Part shown: positions 47,204-58,760 of the stretch, piece after piece
Position numbering within the stretch: the first letter of the stretch is position 1
Layout of the letters: the number at the start of each line of letters is the position of its first letter
Assembly (NCBI GenBank): GCA_003339415.1
Contig: PDHQ01000053.1
Coordinates: 124,001 to 188,000 of the forward strand
Source of the DNA: Ophiocordyceps camponoti-saundersi (nom. inval.)
Taxonomy: Eukaryota; Ascomycota; Sordariomycetes; Hypocreales; Ophiocordycipitaceae
Length of the DNA: 64,000 nucleotides
Reading direction: 5' to 3'
Program-made: the position numbers and the translations under genes
Notes under the pieces: model-generated
The model's database searches: none
What the model was told of the DNA's origin: nothing
Seen by the model: only the letters and a program-made list of their open reading frames with translations

Positions 47204-48699
47204 TCAGTGGCCGTCCGCCAGTTCCTGCAGGCGTGCCACCGCCTCAGCCTCGCTCTTGGCCGCTTTAGCCCGCTGCCTTGCCTCGTATAGATCTCGACTC
47301 TTCATGATGCGCTGCACAATCTGAGCCGCATTCACCTCTGGAAAGGCGTGCGCTCCGATCTGACGATAGATCCCCATAGTCTTGGGCGCGACATAGGGGT
47401 CGTACGTCAGCGGCATAAACGATGTCGGACCGTGATAGACGGCGTGGGGCACGCCCCAAGGCAGCGCTTCCAGATATTCCTTCGTCGGCGTAAAGGGCGC
47501 TCCTAGGACGACGGCATTGATGTACTGGTCGGTCGTGTAAGCGTCAGCCACCTCGTCACCCGAGCGACCACTCACCTTGCACTGCACCACGCAAAGCCCG
47601 CGTTCGTAGATGTTCATGATGGGGTAGTTAACGCCCTTCCACTGATTGATGACGTCGTCCTCGTGGACGCCAACCACCACGAACGCCGGGCCATAATCCC
47701 TGCCGCCGCCGCTCTCTTGACATCGCTTAGCAGTCGCTGCGGGCGAGAACCATCCTGCGTCGCGCGCCAACTCGCGCTCTTCCTCCACCACTTTGCGCAG
47801 AAACTCGATATGGCCGCTCGAGAACAGATCGAAACCACCGTCGACATAAATTACGCGCTGGCCAGGGCGGACACCCGTCCCGTCCAGAAGTTTAGAAAAG
47901 GTCTCATGACCTGGTGCGGTCCAGAACCAAACGTCGACGCCAGGAGCCAAAGCCGTCTCGTCGGTGGCGTAGAGTCGAAAACGTTCCAACATAGCATCGC
48001 CTCGGGCGCGTCGCTCGTCGGGCGAACCGGAGCCCTCTTCGCCAGCCAGCGTTTTCTGCAGCGATCGAATGAAATGGGTGCGGGTGCACAGTAGCATGCG
48101 TCCGACAAGGTCCGTCGTCGAGATACCGGGGGAGCGCTTCACCACTTTGAAACGACCAGCCTCCTTCACGAAGCGATAGCAGTCGCCGCCGTCGCTGTCA
48201 GAGGTGATGTCGTCGCCGTGGACGACAAAGCGGCAACCGAGATGAGAGATGTAGGGCAGCTGCGTTACATAGGGCGCGTGGCCAAACGACTTCGTAACCC
48301 AGCGGCAGGCGTTGGCTGCAGCTAGCCTGGCCACCCGAGGTGTCCGTCGTCAGTCAAGTCGGTCACGCTGGCGCTAGAAGACGGGCAAATCTGGGCGGTG
48401 GAGAGCTACGGACCGCTCCTCGAGCGTCATGACGGTCGGCCCCTTGTTCGCGAGGATTTCCTCGTCCGAGTGAACCCCAACGTAAAGCTCCGTGCCTAGC
48501 TGTCTGGCCTGAACCATGGCTCCGGCATGGCCTGGCGAGAGAAGGCGGTATTGAGCGCGGCTCGACTGCGGACTGGGGCGAAAGGAGGAGACGTACCGTG
48601 GTGAAAAAAATCGAAGCAACCATCAACCCAGATGCGGCCGTCGAGGAGCTCGGGCGCGGCGTCGTCAGGCGGGAGCTCGGAAGCCTGGTTGGTGCTCAT
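47204..48699 (-). CDS. ECT1: CTP:phosphoethanolamine cytidylyltransferase
   Basis: Three exons, 48699-48597, 48531-48414 and 48326-47204, giving 447 aa. It makes CDP-ethanolamine for phosphatidylethanolamine synthesis (Kennedy pathway). Two tandem cytidylyltransferase folds are present, as expected for this enzyme. The first has IWVDGCFDFFHHGHAGAM (HXGH split by intron 1), YVGVHSDEEILANKGP, ANACRWVTKSFGHAPYV and SPGISTTDLVGRML. The second has VIYVDGGFDLFSSGHIEFL, VVVGVHEDDVINQWKGVNYP and MNIYERGLCVVQCKV. The choline enzyme has only one domain, so the two-domain layout favours ethanolamine. Intron 2 has a weak donor (GTCCGT) but is the only choice that joins TLEER to LAAANACRW in frame. Confidence 0.94.
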
Positions 48700-49846
48700 G
48701 ATGGGTATATTGCAGTATGCCCCTGGCCCTTTCTTTCTCCCCTCCCTGCTTCACTCTCCCTTGATGCTTTCCCGCTCTGATTGCTAGTGCTTCGGCGGAT
48801 CCGTCTCGAGGTGGGTTTGCGCGTAGTTGTAGCCTGAAGTCTCCAAGCAAACGCGTCTAGGAGGGGATGGCGCATGATGAGAAGAAGATGAATAGTATTA
48901 TGTCAGCATTCTGCCCAGCCTTGGTCCTGCCAATGTATGTATTACAGTATTACACTGCCGCCGCCGCCGCCGCACTGGCATCCCGCGTCCCTGGAGCAGC
49001 AAACAAACACCAGCATGCGTACATGCTACTACTAGTACATACCTACATATCCGTAAGGATCAATCCGTACATACTATCCGTATGTACAGAAAATTCGAAG
49101 ATATCTGCGGTTCAGGCCGGAAACATAGGATCTTACGCCGGAGCAGCTTCTCCCGGCAATGCCAAAAAGGGGGCTGCAGTACCACAGCTTATAAGGGCTA
49201 CGTTGAAAAGGCCGTCTCAAAGCACCCACCTCCCGCCGCCCGCTTGGGCATCGCAAGGGGGGCTCTCACCCGGCCAAGGCGCCACTCATCACGTTTGCGG
49301 TGGCATGAAACACGGGTCGAATGTTCTAAATGTTTAAACCGGGTCAAGGATTCCGTTTTGTTTGATCAGCCATGCGTGTTCCCCCTTTTCTTTCTGTGTT
49401 CAACTCTATGCTTCCGGCCTGTCGCTTGCCTCCTCGATGCGAACTTAACAGGTAAACAGTTGACGACGACGGATGCGAGAGTGCAGTCAACGGCAGGTGG
49501 TCGTGGATAGAGACGCTTTCACGAAGCCGTCGTGTATTCGTCGAGTCTGGACCGAGACAGGAGACACACACCTCTCCCGTCCTCCCTCCCTTCTCTTGCG
49601 GCTGTCCTGCCTCCTCTCTGCGACTTACTCGCGGCCTCCACCCCTTTCTCCTTTTTATGATCACCATACATACATACATGACGATATGTTGGCAGCTCCA
49701 TGGCCGTTTCCAACTCCCGCTACGAGGTATTGGTTGCTGTAGATGACATCGCCATCAAGCCTCCCGCACCGCCTTTCTGCCGCCACAGCGGAACAAGTCG
49801 TTACTAAGCTTCACGCGCCACCTCGTCATCTGACCCAGGAGCCGCG
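48700..49846. other. divergent intergenic region
   Basis: Promoters of ECT1 (minus) and the next gene (plus). A GCC-repeat is at 48956-48974 and short CATA tracts lie near 49020-49080 and 49665-49680. No gene is recognised. Confidence 0.45.
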
Positions 49847-51207
49847 ATGCAGCCGTCGACGACACCTACGACGACGCCGTCGCCCTTTCTCAACCTCTCC
49901 ATCTTCTCTCCTCCATCCGCATCCTCGGCACCGCGCCCGGTCACGCGCGATGGAACTGAAGCTCCGTCTCCTCGCCAGCAGCATCACCATTATCACCTTC
50001 CCCATGGCCTAGTTCGCAAGGCCTCGCTTTCTGCCTTCTCATCACGCCGCCGACGCTCCTCCCTCTCCTCGCCCGGCTCGCCGTCCGCAACCTATTTTAC
50101 CGACGCCGCCGCCCCACCAGCCCTTCCCGACTACGCCTTGTCTGCCGCCGCCAAGGTCCAGCAGGGCCGCTCTCCCGTCCGTAGTTCTGACAGCGGCTCG
50201 GCCTCTATCAAGGCACCCAGTCGCATGTTGGCAACCGCGATGCCCCCTTCCGGCCCAGTCGCCGTCAATGGCTCGTCTGCCTCCGGATCCTCGGCCCCCA
50301 CTGTCACCGCTGCTCCGACCTCTTCCTCGTCCATATGGCAGCCGAGTGAGGCCAGTGTTATCCACCAGCAGATAGCCGAGCTTGCGACAAAGCGAATCTC
50401 AACACTTGATTACTTGCGCAAGGCGTAAGTCTATCGCAAGAGCTTCTGTACTCTTGACTTCTTTTGTTTCCACGCTGACAGTGTTTCTAAAGCCATGAGG
50501 GACGAGTTTACTGGTTCAACACATATCTCTTTGACCGGCCCGACCTTGCCCGCATGTCCTACTTTGACCCACGCAAGCTCGCCCGTCGCGCCACAAATTT
50601 CCTTCTCCTAGGCCTTTCCATTCCCACCATCAATGATCTATACTCATCATCCGCCATCGAGTTTCTGCGCTGCCTTAATGCTCTGCTTTCCGAGTTCGAC
50701 TCTTTTCAGCAGCTCCACGGTGACTCGTCGGCCACCCTAACGCGAGCACGGTTGCCCAACATGTTCCGACGACAGGGCGGTAAGGCACGACGTTCCTCCT
50801 CCGCCACCGACTTTGCCGACGAGTCACAAGCCTTACCTATGCTCCCGGGCGGTGCCGCCGCCGGCACCCCGTCCGTCATGACCTTCGCAGCCGCCGAATC
50901 GGATCTTCTTCCCGGCGAAGAGTACACCTATCTCTTGACGCCGTCACTGCCCTTCGAGCCCGACTTTTTTGAGACTTTTGCCACACTATGCGACGTTCTC
51001 ATTGACTGCTACAGACGCTTTCTCGCCCTTGTGCCCACCCCTCGCGAATGCTCCGCTCCTGTTGCTGAGTTATTCTCTAAGGTTGACTCGAAATTGCGAA
51101 AGATCATCGTTCAGGGCCCTGTCAAGGAGCTTGAGGATCACAGCAGGAGTCAAGTGAAAGCCGAGGTCGCCAGTGTTGGCAAGGTGGTCCTAGGCGGCCT
51201 GATGTAA
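49847..51207 (+). CDS. conserved fungal protein of unknown function
   Basis: Two exons, 49847-50424 and 50493-51207, giving 430 aa. Residues 1-160 are Ser/Pro/Ala-rich and disordered-looking (e.g. RKASLSAFSSRRRRSSLSSP, possible basophilic-kinase sites). From about residue 165 the sequence is ordered: IHQQIAELATKRISTLDYLR, then across the intron AHEGRVYWFNTYLFDRPDLA, FDPRKLARRATNFLLLGLSI, and a helical C-terminus (FEPDFFETFATLCDVLIDCY, LFSKVDSKLRKIIVQGPVKE). No transmembrane segment or catalytic motif is seen. I recall similar proteins only as uncharacterised in filamentous fungi and give no function. The intron acceptor (TAAAG at 50492) keeps the frame. Confidence 0.8.
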
Positions 51208-51520
51208 GACCTGGACTTTCTTATCCCCTTGTCTAGCTTCGATACCCAAATTCCATTTCTTCATTCATTGGTCTGTTCGTGTCTCAAACACTGTCTCGTC
51301 GACTTTCAGGTTTGTTACCACTTACCACAGACTGTACCATGTCACGACTTTGCATTGTCAGCTGAGCTGAAGTTGCCTGGATCATGGTCATATCTGGGCA
51401 GATCGCACGGCATATATGAGATGGATATGGCCAGTCGTAGTACCGCAGCCTAGCAAGCTTCCCGCTTAGACATGATCGAGAGCAGAAGACTTTGTTTAGC
51501 GGTGTCGTACATGTCCGTTA
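51208..51520. other. short convergent intergenic region
   Basis: 3' regions of two converging genes. Nothing is recognised. Confidence 0.4.
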
Positions 51521-52858
51521 TCATGGAATCCCGCCAGTCCTATTTGGCTTTGTCTCCTCGCTGTCTATGAGACCCTGGATCTCGACGTCGACCAGCCACT
51601 TTTTCGTCGCTTCCATGACACGATCGAGCGTTTCGCCCCCTTGAATGACGTCGGGCAGATTATGCACGTCGAGTCCGGCGCGGTGATCGGTGCACCGTGC
51701 TTGAACGTAATTATATGTGCGGATCTTGTTTCCGCGCGTAATTTGCGCCTTATTCAGTATATTGGAGCGCATACGCGCCGCTTCGGCCTCTCGCTGCTCC
51801 GCTCGCTGGCTGGCGATGCGCGAACGCAACACTTTCCACGCCTGTTCCCGATTGCGTTGCTGCGAACGTTGGTCCTGTATGGCTACGACAGTACCTGTAG
51901 GCACGTGCGTTAGGCGGACGGCCGACTCGGTCTTGTTAACATGCTGGCCGCCGGCGCCTCCCGCACGCATCGTCTCGACCCGGACATCGCTCGGATCGAT
52001 GAAGAAGTCGCTTCCCGGATCGCCGTCGTCATCGCCAGCGCCGCCGCCACCGCCACCGTCTCGAAACGCCGGAAGTACCCATACAGCGGCAGCGCTGGTG
52101 TGCACGCGCCCGTTGGAGTCGTTGCCAGGAATTCGCTGGACGCGATGCATCCCAGCTTCGCCACGAAACATATCGTAAGCACCTGGGTCCTGAACCTCGA
52201 CTACCGCCTCCAGTAGCGGGCTCTCGCCGAGCGACGATGACCGATCGCATGACAGCTCGTACTTGATCACGTTGAAGCGTAATCTCCTACGGATGCAGAG
52301 AAGCTTATACATGTTAAAAAGTGTGTCCGCGAAATAGCGGCACTCGAGGCCGCCGGGTCCGGGTCGCAACTCGATCATGCATGGCAGCTCGGCGAAGGGA
52401 TGTTGGGGCGTCAGGCTGACCGACAAGTTTCTCTCTAATGACTCAAGCTTTGTCCGCTCCGCCGCAAGCTCGTCACGGGCGATGACCGCCAGATCCTCGT
52501 CCTCGGACGGATCCCTTGCCAAGGCCTCGAGCTCGGCAATGACGCCACGAGCCTCGTCCCAGGCACGCAACGCCGCGGCGACACGCTGCAGCTCGCCAAC
52601 CCGCTTCGCACTAGAGGCATCGAACGCGGCTTCGAGTGCCTTCTTCAGGTTGGAGTATTCAGCAGCCAAGCCTCGGGCGCGAAGCAGAAGGCTCGGGGCT
52701 AGTGCAGAAGACGTCGCATCTTGAAGCAATGTGAGTTCAGATCGCATGCTTGTGAACGGCGGTTACTCACTACTAGTCACGAGGCGAGCGACTTGTTGCT
52801 GGTAGAAGCGACGACATGCTCTGAAACAGCTTCGACAGAGCCATGGAGCGGCAATCAT
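51521..52858 (-). CDS. MRF1: mitochondrial peptide chain release factor 1
   Basis: Two exons, 52858-52771 and 52719-51521, giving 428 aa. The first exon supplies an Arg/Cys-rich mitochondrial presequence (MIAAPWLCRSCFRACRRFYQ) and joins in phase to NATSSALAPSLLLRARGLAA. The body has the class-I release-factor layout: a helical N-terminal domain, the codon-recognition domain, then RAGGAGGQHVNKTESAVRLT with the GGQ tripeptide that triggers peptidyl-tRNA hydrolysis, and ITRGNKIRTYNYVQARCTDH. It ends translation at UAA/UAG on mitochondrial ribosomes. The region between VWVLPAF and DFFIDPSD carries an unusual Gly/Asp-rich insert (a run of six Gly followed by AGDDDGDPGS). Starting instead at the Met at 52747 would lose the presequence. 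Confidence 0.93.
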
Positions 52859-53152
52859 GCTGCCACGAAGGGAATCACTAGAGAAATAGGTGGTCACACT
52901 AACCAGAGACTTTGGCTTAAGATACAAGATGCGTACAACGTCGAAGATGGTGGGAAAAAACTCATGCACGTGACTAACAACACTTGATTTTACACTTTAT
53001 TAAAATCTAAACATTAAATACCTAAATACCTACTGAGCTACGATTGTCTATTTCGTTAGAACACCTTTAAGAAGAAAGCGAAAGCACACTTGTAGTTACT
53101 ATAAAATATAAACAGAAAAATAAAAGATAGCGAAGGAATTCCCAAAAATAAA

Positions 53153-53249
53153 AGCCTCCACACAGGATCGAACTATGGACCTTTGCATCGCTGGACTGAA
53201 TATACACAGTACATACAAGTGCAACGCTCTACCACTGAGCTATAGAGGC
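53153..53249 (-). tRNA. tRNA-Thr (anticodon UGU) with a 25-nt intron
   Basis: On the minus strand from 53249 the acceptor strand GCCTCTA pairs with TGGAGGC (53160-53154; one G-T pair). The D arm is GCTC-AGTGGTA-GAGC and the anticodon stem is TTGCA/TGCAA. The loop is C-T-TGT-A, interrupted after position 37 by a 25-nt intron (53213-53189), then A. The T arm is CATAG-TTCGATC-CTGTG. A-box (TAGCTCAGTGG) and B-box (AGTTCGATCCT) promoter elements are present. Removing the intron gives a 72-nt cloverleaf with every stem paired. The UGU anticodon reads ACA (Thr). Confidence 0.9.
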
Positions 53250-53665
53250 ACAACAGTGAATAAAGGTAGAAATTACTCACTATATAGTATAGGTGAGTGC
53301 GTGGTAAAATATACACTTTACACTTATAGTATATTTTTATAAAAATATACTAGAATAAAATTCCTATATAGTGCGTATTTTCTATTATATTTTTTTCTAC
53401 TAGCTAGCTTATAAAGCTAATAAGTAAGTATAATAAATAAAAAGATATAATAGAAAAATATATAAAAACTTCTTAAATAATAGCTTTAACACTTACTTAC
53501 TAGCTTACTAGCTTACTTACTTACTTATATATTTTCTTATTATAATTAAAAAAATATATTAGCTAGCTAGTTAAAAAACTACTTACTTTATATAAAAGTA
53601 TATAGCTTATTATTATATACTAATACTTATAAAAATTTTTATTAAATTTTTTATAATAATTTTTA
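53250..53665. other. transition into AT-rich DNA
   Basis: AT content rises sharply and CA/TG dinucleotides become scarce. No gene is seen. Confidence 0.6.
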
Positions 53666-53847
53666 TAAGGGATTTAGGCTATGCTTAAATAACTAAGTCA
53701 CGTGGGGTAATTAGTTATATCCGCGCGTAATACGCGCGCGGATCGCTTACCCCTATTAAGTATTATAACCCCTTTTATATAGCTTTTTATAGTTATTTTA
53801 AATAATAAAGTTACCTTCTCGTAAATAGCTTAGAGGCCGAACCCTTA
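53666..53847 (+). repeat. left LTR
   Basis: Begins TAAGGGATTTAGGCTATGCT and ends GCTTAGAGGCCGAACCCTTA. It is the same length as the right copy. The visible differences are largely C/T and G/A. Confidence 0.88.
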
Positions 53848-54228
53848 TATAAAATAATTATTATTATAATAAATAACTTTATTTTTTAAAAGGTAATTAT
53901 CGCCTAGTTATAATAGTAGTAAGCGATAATTTCTAAGCTATAGGAGGTTTTATAAGTATAATACGATATTATTTACTTTTTAATATAATATTAGTAACCT
54001 TAGCCGGAGCCCTTACTATAGCCCTTACGCTAGAAACTTTTTCTATTTAGCTTCCCTTTTAATAGCGATAAAACCCTTTTTCTAACTTAGCAGGCCTTAA
54101 TATTATATAAGCTATTAGCAGATCGCGCCTTTATTAGTAATAATTATAACTAATAAGTTTTCTTTTATTAGTATCTATCGCTTACTATTTAGTTAAAAGT
54201 AGCCTTATTTTTTAAGTAAGGCGAGTAT

Positions 54229-54434
54229 AAAGGTCTTACTAAAGCGATTATAAAAGTAAGCTAAAGTAGAGTTATAATTAAAGCTATCGAAGAGAGGAAG
54301 AAAAGGGGAGAGAAGCCCCCCTCCTAAGCTAGCTATATACCCCGCGCGATAACTAAGCGCTATTAGGAAAACCTAAATATATCCGCTATAATCCCCCCTA
54401 TTTAGCTATAATTAGTTATAAACTAATCCCTTAT
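54229..54434 (+). repeat. 206-bp internal direct repeat, copy 1
   Basis: Matches 55795-56000 over 206 bp without length change. Both copies share AGCCCCCCTCCTAAGCTAGC and CCCCGCGCGATAACTAAGCG. Confidence 0.85.
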
Positions 54435-55794
54435 ATAGCCCTCTCCTTAAGCTAGCTAAGAAGGTAAGAGCGTAAAATAGAAAAGTTATATATTACTATA
54501 CTAGCAAAATACTCTATATAGTTCCTAGCTAATAGCTTAATAGCCTCTATAAAAATAAGGATAAGAGGGCGGAAAAGCTCCCTTATAGCCTAAGGAATTA
54601 AACCCTAATCTCTATAAAGAAGATTCTAATAAGCTTAGAATTATAGTACCGCTTAAAGTAAGAATTAATAAACTTATATATTAGTAGTAAAAACTTACCT
54701 ATATAGCTAGCGTATAGGATTAGATAGTACCGTGCTAGTTATAAGAAGCTTAGAAAATACCCTAATTACGGTAAATAATAAAGCTAGCTATATATTTATC
54801 GCTATATACCGCTAGCGCTAGTTTATAAGCTAAGGCGTAATACGATTATAATATATACCTGCTAATAAATTTACGCGCCTAAGCCGCGCGCGGACTATTC
54901 TTATATAAAATAATATAATAAAGTTAGAAATTACCTAAGCTATAATATTTAGCGTATACTTATCCCTCCTTACTCGTTATCCCCTTAATTAAAATATTTT
55001 AAATTTACCTCTAATTACCCCGCTCCGCTTATAAAAAGCCCTAACTTTAATATCCTTATTTACTTATAAAGCTTTAAATAGTTATATTTAAAATAACTAA
55101 TTTAATTATACTAATAGTAACGCTAGCGCTTAATAATACTAAAATAAGATTATATAAATATAATATCTATTAAGTTAGTAAAAAGGGGGGGCGGTAAATT
55201 AACTAGCGTATTAAAAATATTCCTAGAATTAAATACTTTATTAAAGCCTCGGAGAAAGCTAGTAAAGGCCGCGTATATTATAAGCTAGTTTTTACGATCT
55301 AAGCGCTCTTATAGCTCTTTATATAGCTTAGATAAGAGTAGAATAATCTTAGTATAATCGGACTAGTATAATAATCCGGCCTTAAAAAAGGTATATTCTT
55401 ACCTTATAACGTATTCTCTAAGGGGCTTTAATAGCTTTTAATATATCCTAACTAAGGAAAAACCTATTTTACGCTTCTAATAATTTTCCCCGAAAAGCTC
55501 GAAGATATATATTAAAAAAGCTTTAAGCTAATAAGAAAAATCTATAGCTATAATAATATACGGAAAGAACGTTTACTAGAAAATACCGAGATAAGAAAAG
55601 ATATAGTAAAATTAAAACTTAGGCTCCTTAATTATAGCTCCGTTAATCGCAAATTTAATATATATAGTAGCTAGCTAAGAGTTTAGGCTAGAATAAGCTA
55701 AGAGTAGCTTTAATATAGGTAAAATTTAATAGTATTTTATATTAAAATCTTACTTTTACGTTCGGTTAGTAGTAAGAGGAGCTTTAATTAATAT

Positions 55795-56000
55795 AAAGGT
55801 CTTATTAAAGCGATTATAGAAATAAGCTAAAGTAAAGTTATAATTAAAGCTATTAAAAAGAGAAAAAAGAGGGGAGAGAAGCCCCCCTCCTAAGCTAGCT
55901 ATATACCCCGCGCGATAACTAAGCGCTATTAGGAAGACCTAAACATATCCGCTATAATCCCCCCTATCTAGTTACAATTAGTTATAGACTAATTTTTTAT
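55795..56000 (+). repeat. 206-bp internal direct repeat, copy 2
   Basis: Second copy of the repeat at 54229-54434, in the same orientation. Differences are mostly transitions. Confidence 0.85.
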
Positions 56001-57604
56001 AGCGAGGAATATTAGTATTAAGTTAAGATTTTCCTTAAATATCTTAATATAATATTTACTAACCCCTACCGCTATTAGATAGCTATAATAAAGTTAGAAA
56101 AGCTCTCTTAAGGTACCTCTAAGTTATTTTCTAATTTCCTTATTTATTTTAAAGTAAAATTATCGCTTTTAAAAGGTATTATATAAGTAAATAAAATTAA
56201 GGTAATATATCTATATTATATACTTACCTTTAAGTTATAACGCTACTATCTTAAATATAATATTCCCCTTAATAATTATATCTTAGCTATAGCTTATATT
56301 TATTTTATTACTATTAATATTAAGTTATTCTAAATTAAAAGTAAAGGTTAAATACCCTTTTTCTTTACTCTTTCCTTAATAGCTTAAAATATTAATATAT
56401 TTATAATAAATATCCGCTAAACTTATATAATTTTAGGGCGTTCTTCTTACGGTTAAAAACGCGGTAAATATAAAGGGTAATATTTAAAACCCTGCTATTC
56501 CGCTTCCTATATTTCTATAAAAAAATATAGTAAGCGTTAAGTTAAAAGATATTATCTATATTATAGCTAGGTAAGCTACTTTATAAGGGATTATTTAATA
56601 TACTTATCTTTGCCCTTATCCTTATTTATACGCTTTATAAAAATAAGAGAGGCTAACTAGGACGCTTATTTAGATTAGGGAAAAGAATCCCCCCTATACT
56701 AAGTCTCTTATAAGAAGAAAATAGTTATATTAATTTAATAAATAATAGCTTAAAAAACTAATTTACGGATATTATAAGAAATATAAATATAAGTCCTCTC
56801 CTTATCCCTATTCTTATAAATTTTATTACTTTTATTAACGCGTAAGTAAATAATAGCTATAACTATTATACTATTATAAGCGAGTTTTAAATATAATATT
56901 ACTATTTTTAATATATTCCTCTCTTTATTTTATATATAATCTATACCGCGGTTTAAATCCGCTATTAAAAGTAAGTTTACTTTAAAAACTCCTCCTTAAT
57001 TTATTATATTATTTAGTTTATTACTAATATTAATAGCTAGTAGATATTTATAATTATATATATAATCCTTAGCTTAACTTAGAATATAATTCTTAGCTCT
57101 TTTTAGATAGTATAATATAATATATTTTTTTATATAAAATAATAATATCTTATAGTTTACTTTATAAATAACTTTATTATCTTATATAGTAAAATATAAG
57201 TTTAAAAATATTAAATAGTTACTATTTTAAGCTTAACTTTTACTATATTAATAAGGCGCGAATCTTATTAGTAAATAAGCTATTATTTCCTTATTATAAG
57301 CTTATAAGATATCTTACGCGTCTTATAAATTAAAATATTATCTCTCTTCGCCCTACTAGTTTTTTTACTTTTTAAAGTATTTAACTTTTATAACCTTTTT
57401 AATAAAGAAAAAGTAAGCGTTCTTCCCCCTTATTATAATATATATAATTACTATATTTATCTATAATAGTAACTTAATAAATCTTTACCGCTATTACCTT
57501 AAGGGCTATTATATAATATACCGCGCGAATACTTTTTTAAAATATAAAAGTAAATTACTAATTTAATAAATAAAGGATAGATTTACGTAAGCTTATTATT
57601 TATA

Positions 57605-58760
57605 GCCGCCTTAGTCCTCTTAGCTAAAAAGCTTAGGGGCGGCTAATAGTTTTATATCGATTATAAGGCTTTAAATTAACTTACTAAGTAAAATCGCTAT
57701 CCCTTACCCCTTATAAAGGAAACTTTATATAATCTTTCTAGCGCCTAGTAGTTTATTAAACTTAATATACGCGCTACCTTTTATAAAATATATATTATAA
57801 AAGGCGAGGAATATCTAATTACTTTCTATATATATTTTAAGCTATTCGAATACTTTATTTACCTTTTTAGTCTCGCTAGCGCCCCCGCCTTATTTTAATA
57901 ATATATTAATATTTCCTTAAGTAATTCTTTTAGGGATTTTATTTTTACTTACTTTAATAATATTCTTATCTATTTAGGTAGCTTATTTTTAAACTATTAA
58001 AAAAAAGTCCGTATTATTCTTATAAAATTATAATAAGCTAAACTATATTTAAACTTTAATAAATACGCGTTTATAATTTATAAAGTTAAATACCTTAAGT
58101 TTATTATTTACGCTAAATAAGAGGTGCGCTTAAACTTAGCTAAAATTTTAGCGATTAGAGACTAGGAGGTATTAACTTATATAAAAAATATATATAGTTT
58201 TATTAGCTTCGTAAACTTTTATTATAATTTTATCCCTTAGTTTTCCTCCCTTATAGCTTTACTTATTACTTTTATAAAGTATAATACTCTTTTTAATTAG
58301 ACCTTAGCTTATTAGGACGCTTTTAAGTAATTAAAAAACGCGTTTATCTTTTCCCCTACCCTCGCTTAGTAAAGCCCCGATCTCGATATTATTATAAAAG
58401 TAAACTATTTAAGTAAGGCTATTAGTAGCTATCTCTCTTAGCGTAATTAAGATTAAATCTTATAGCTTATAATATATTTTTTTTAAAAGCTTTAGCTTAT
58501 AAAATAAAATTATATAATCTATAATAAGGAATTTCTTACTATTATCTACTACTTTATAGTATAGTTAGCTAAACTCTAAAGCGTTTTCTCCTTATTTATT
58601 ATACTTACGAATTATAAAGCCTTAAAGTATTTTATAACTCTTAAAGCTATATTAAAACGCTAAGCTTAATAAGCTAAAACGCTTACTCTTTTTAACTTCT
58701 ATTTATAATACTACTTAAGTAAGTAAGCTACCTAGCTTAATACCCTCTCTTATTATAATT
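57605..58760 (+). pseudogene. reverse transcriptase-RNase H remnant of the Gypsy-type pol
   Basis: One continuous frame of about 385 codons carries many stops but keeps the family pattern. Reverse transcriptase pieces are DYKAL (family CVDYRALN), NRYPLPLIKETLYNLS, FIKLNIRATFYKI, and YFNNILIY where active elements have YLDDILIY, so the catalytic Asp pair is now Asn-Asn. Then come KYLKFIIY and NFYYNFIP. RNase H pieces follow: ANYEIYDKE-like NYIIYNKEFLTII, ILTNYKALKYF and LKAILKR. No indel was needed to follow the frame; the losses are stops and G-to-A or C-to-T type substitutions. It is non-functional. Confidence 0.85.
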
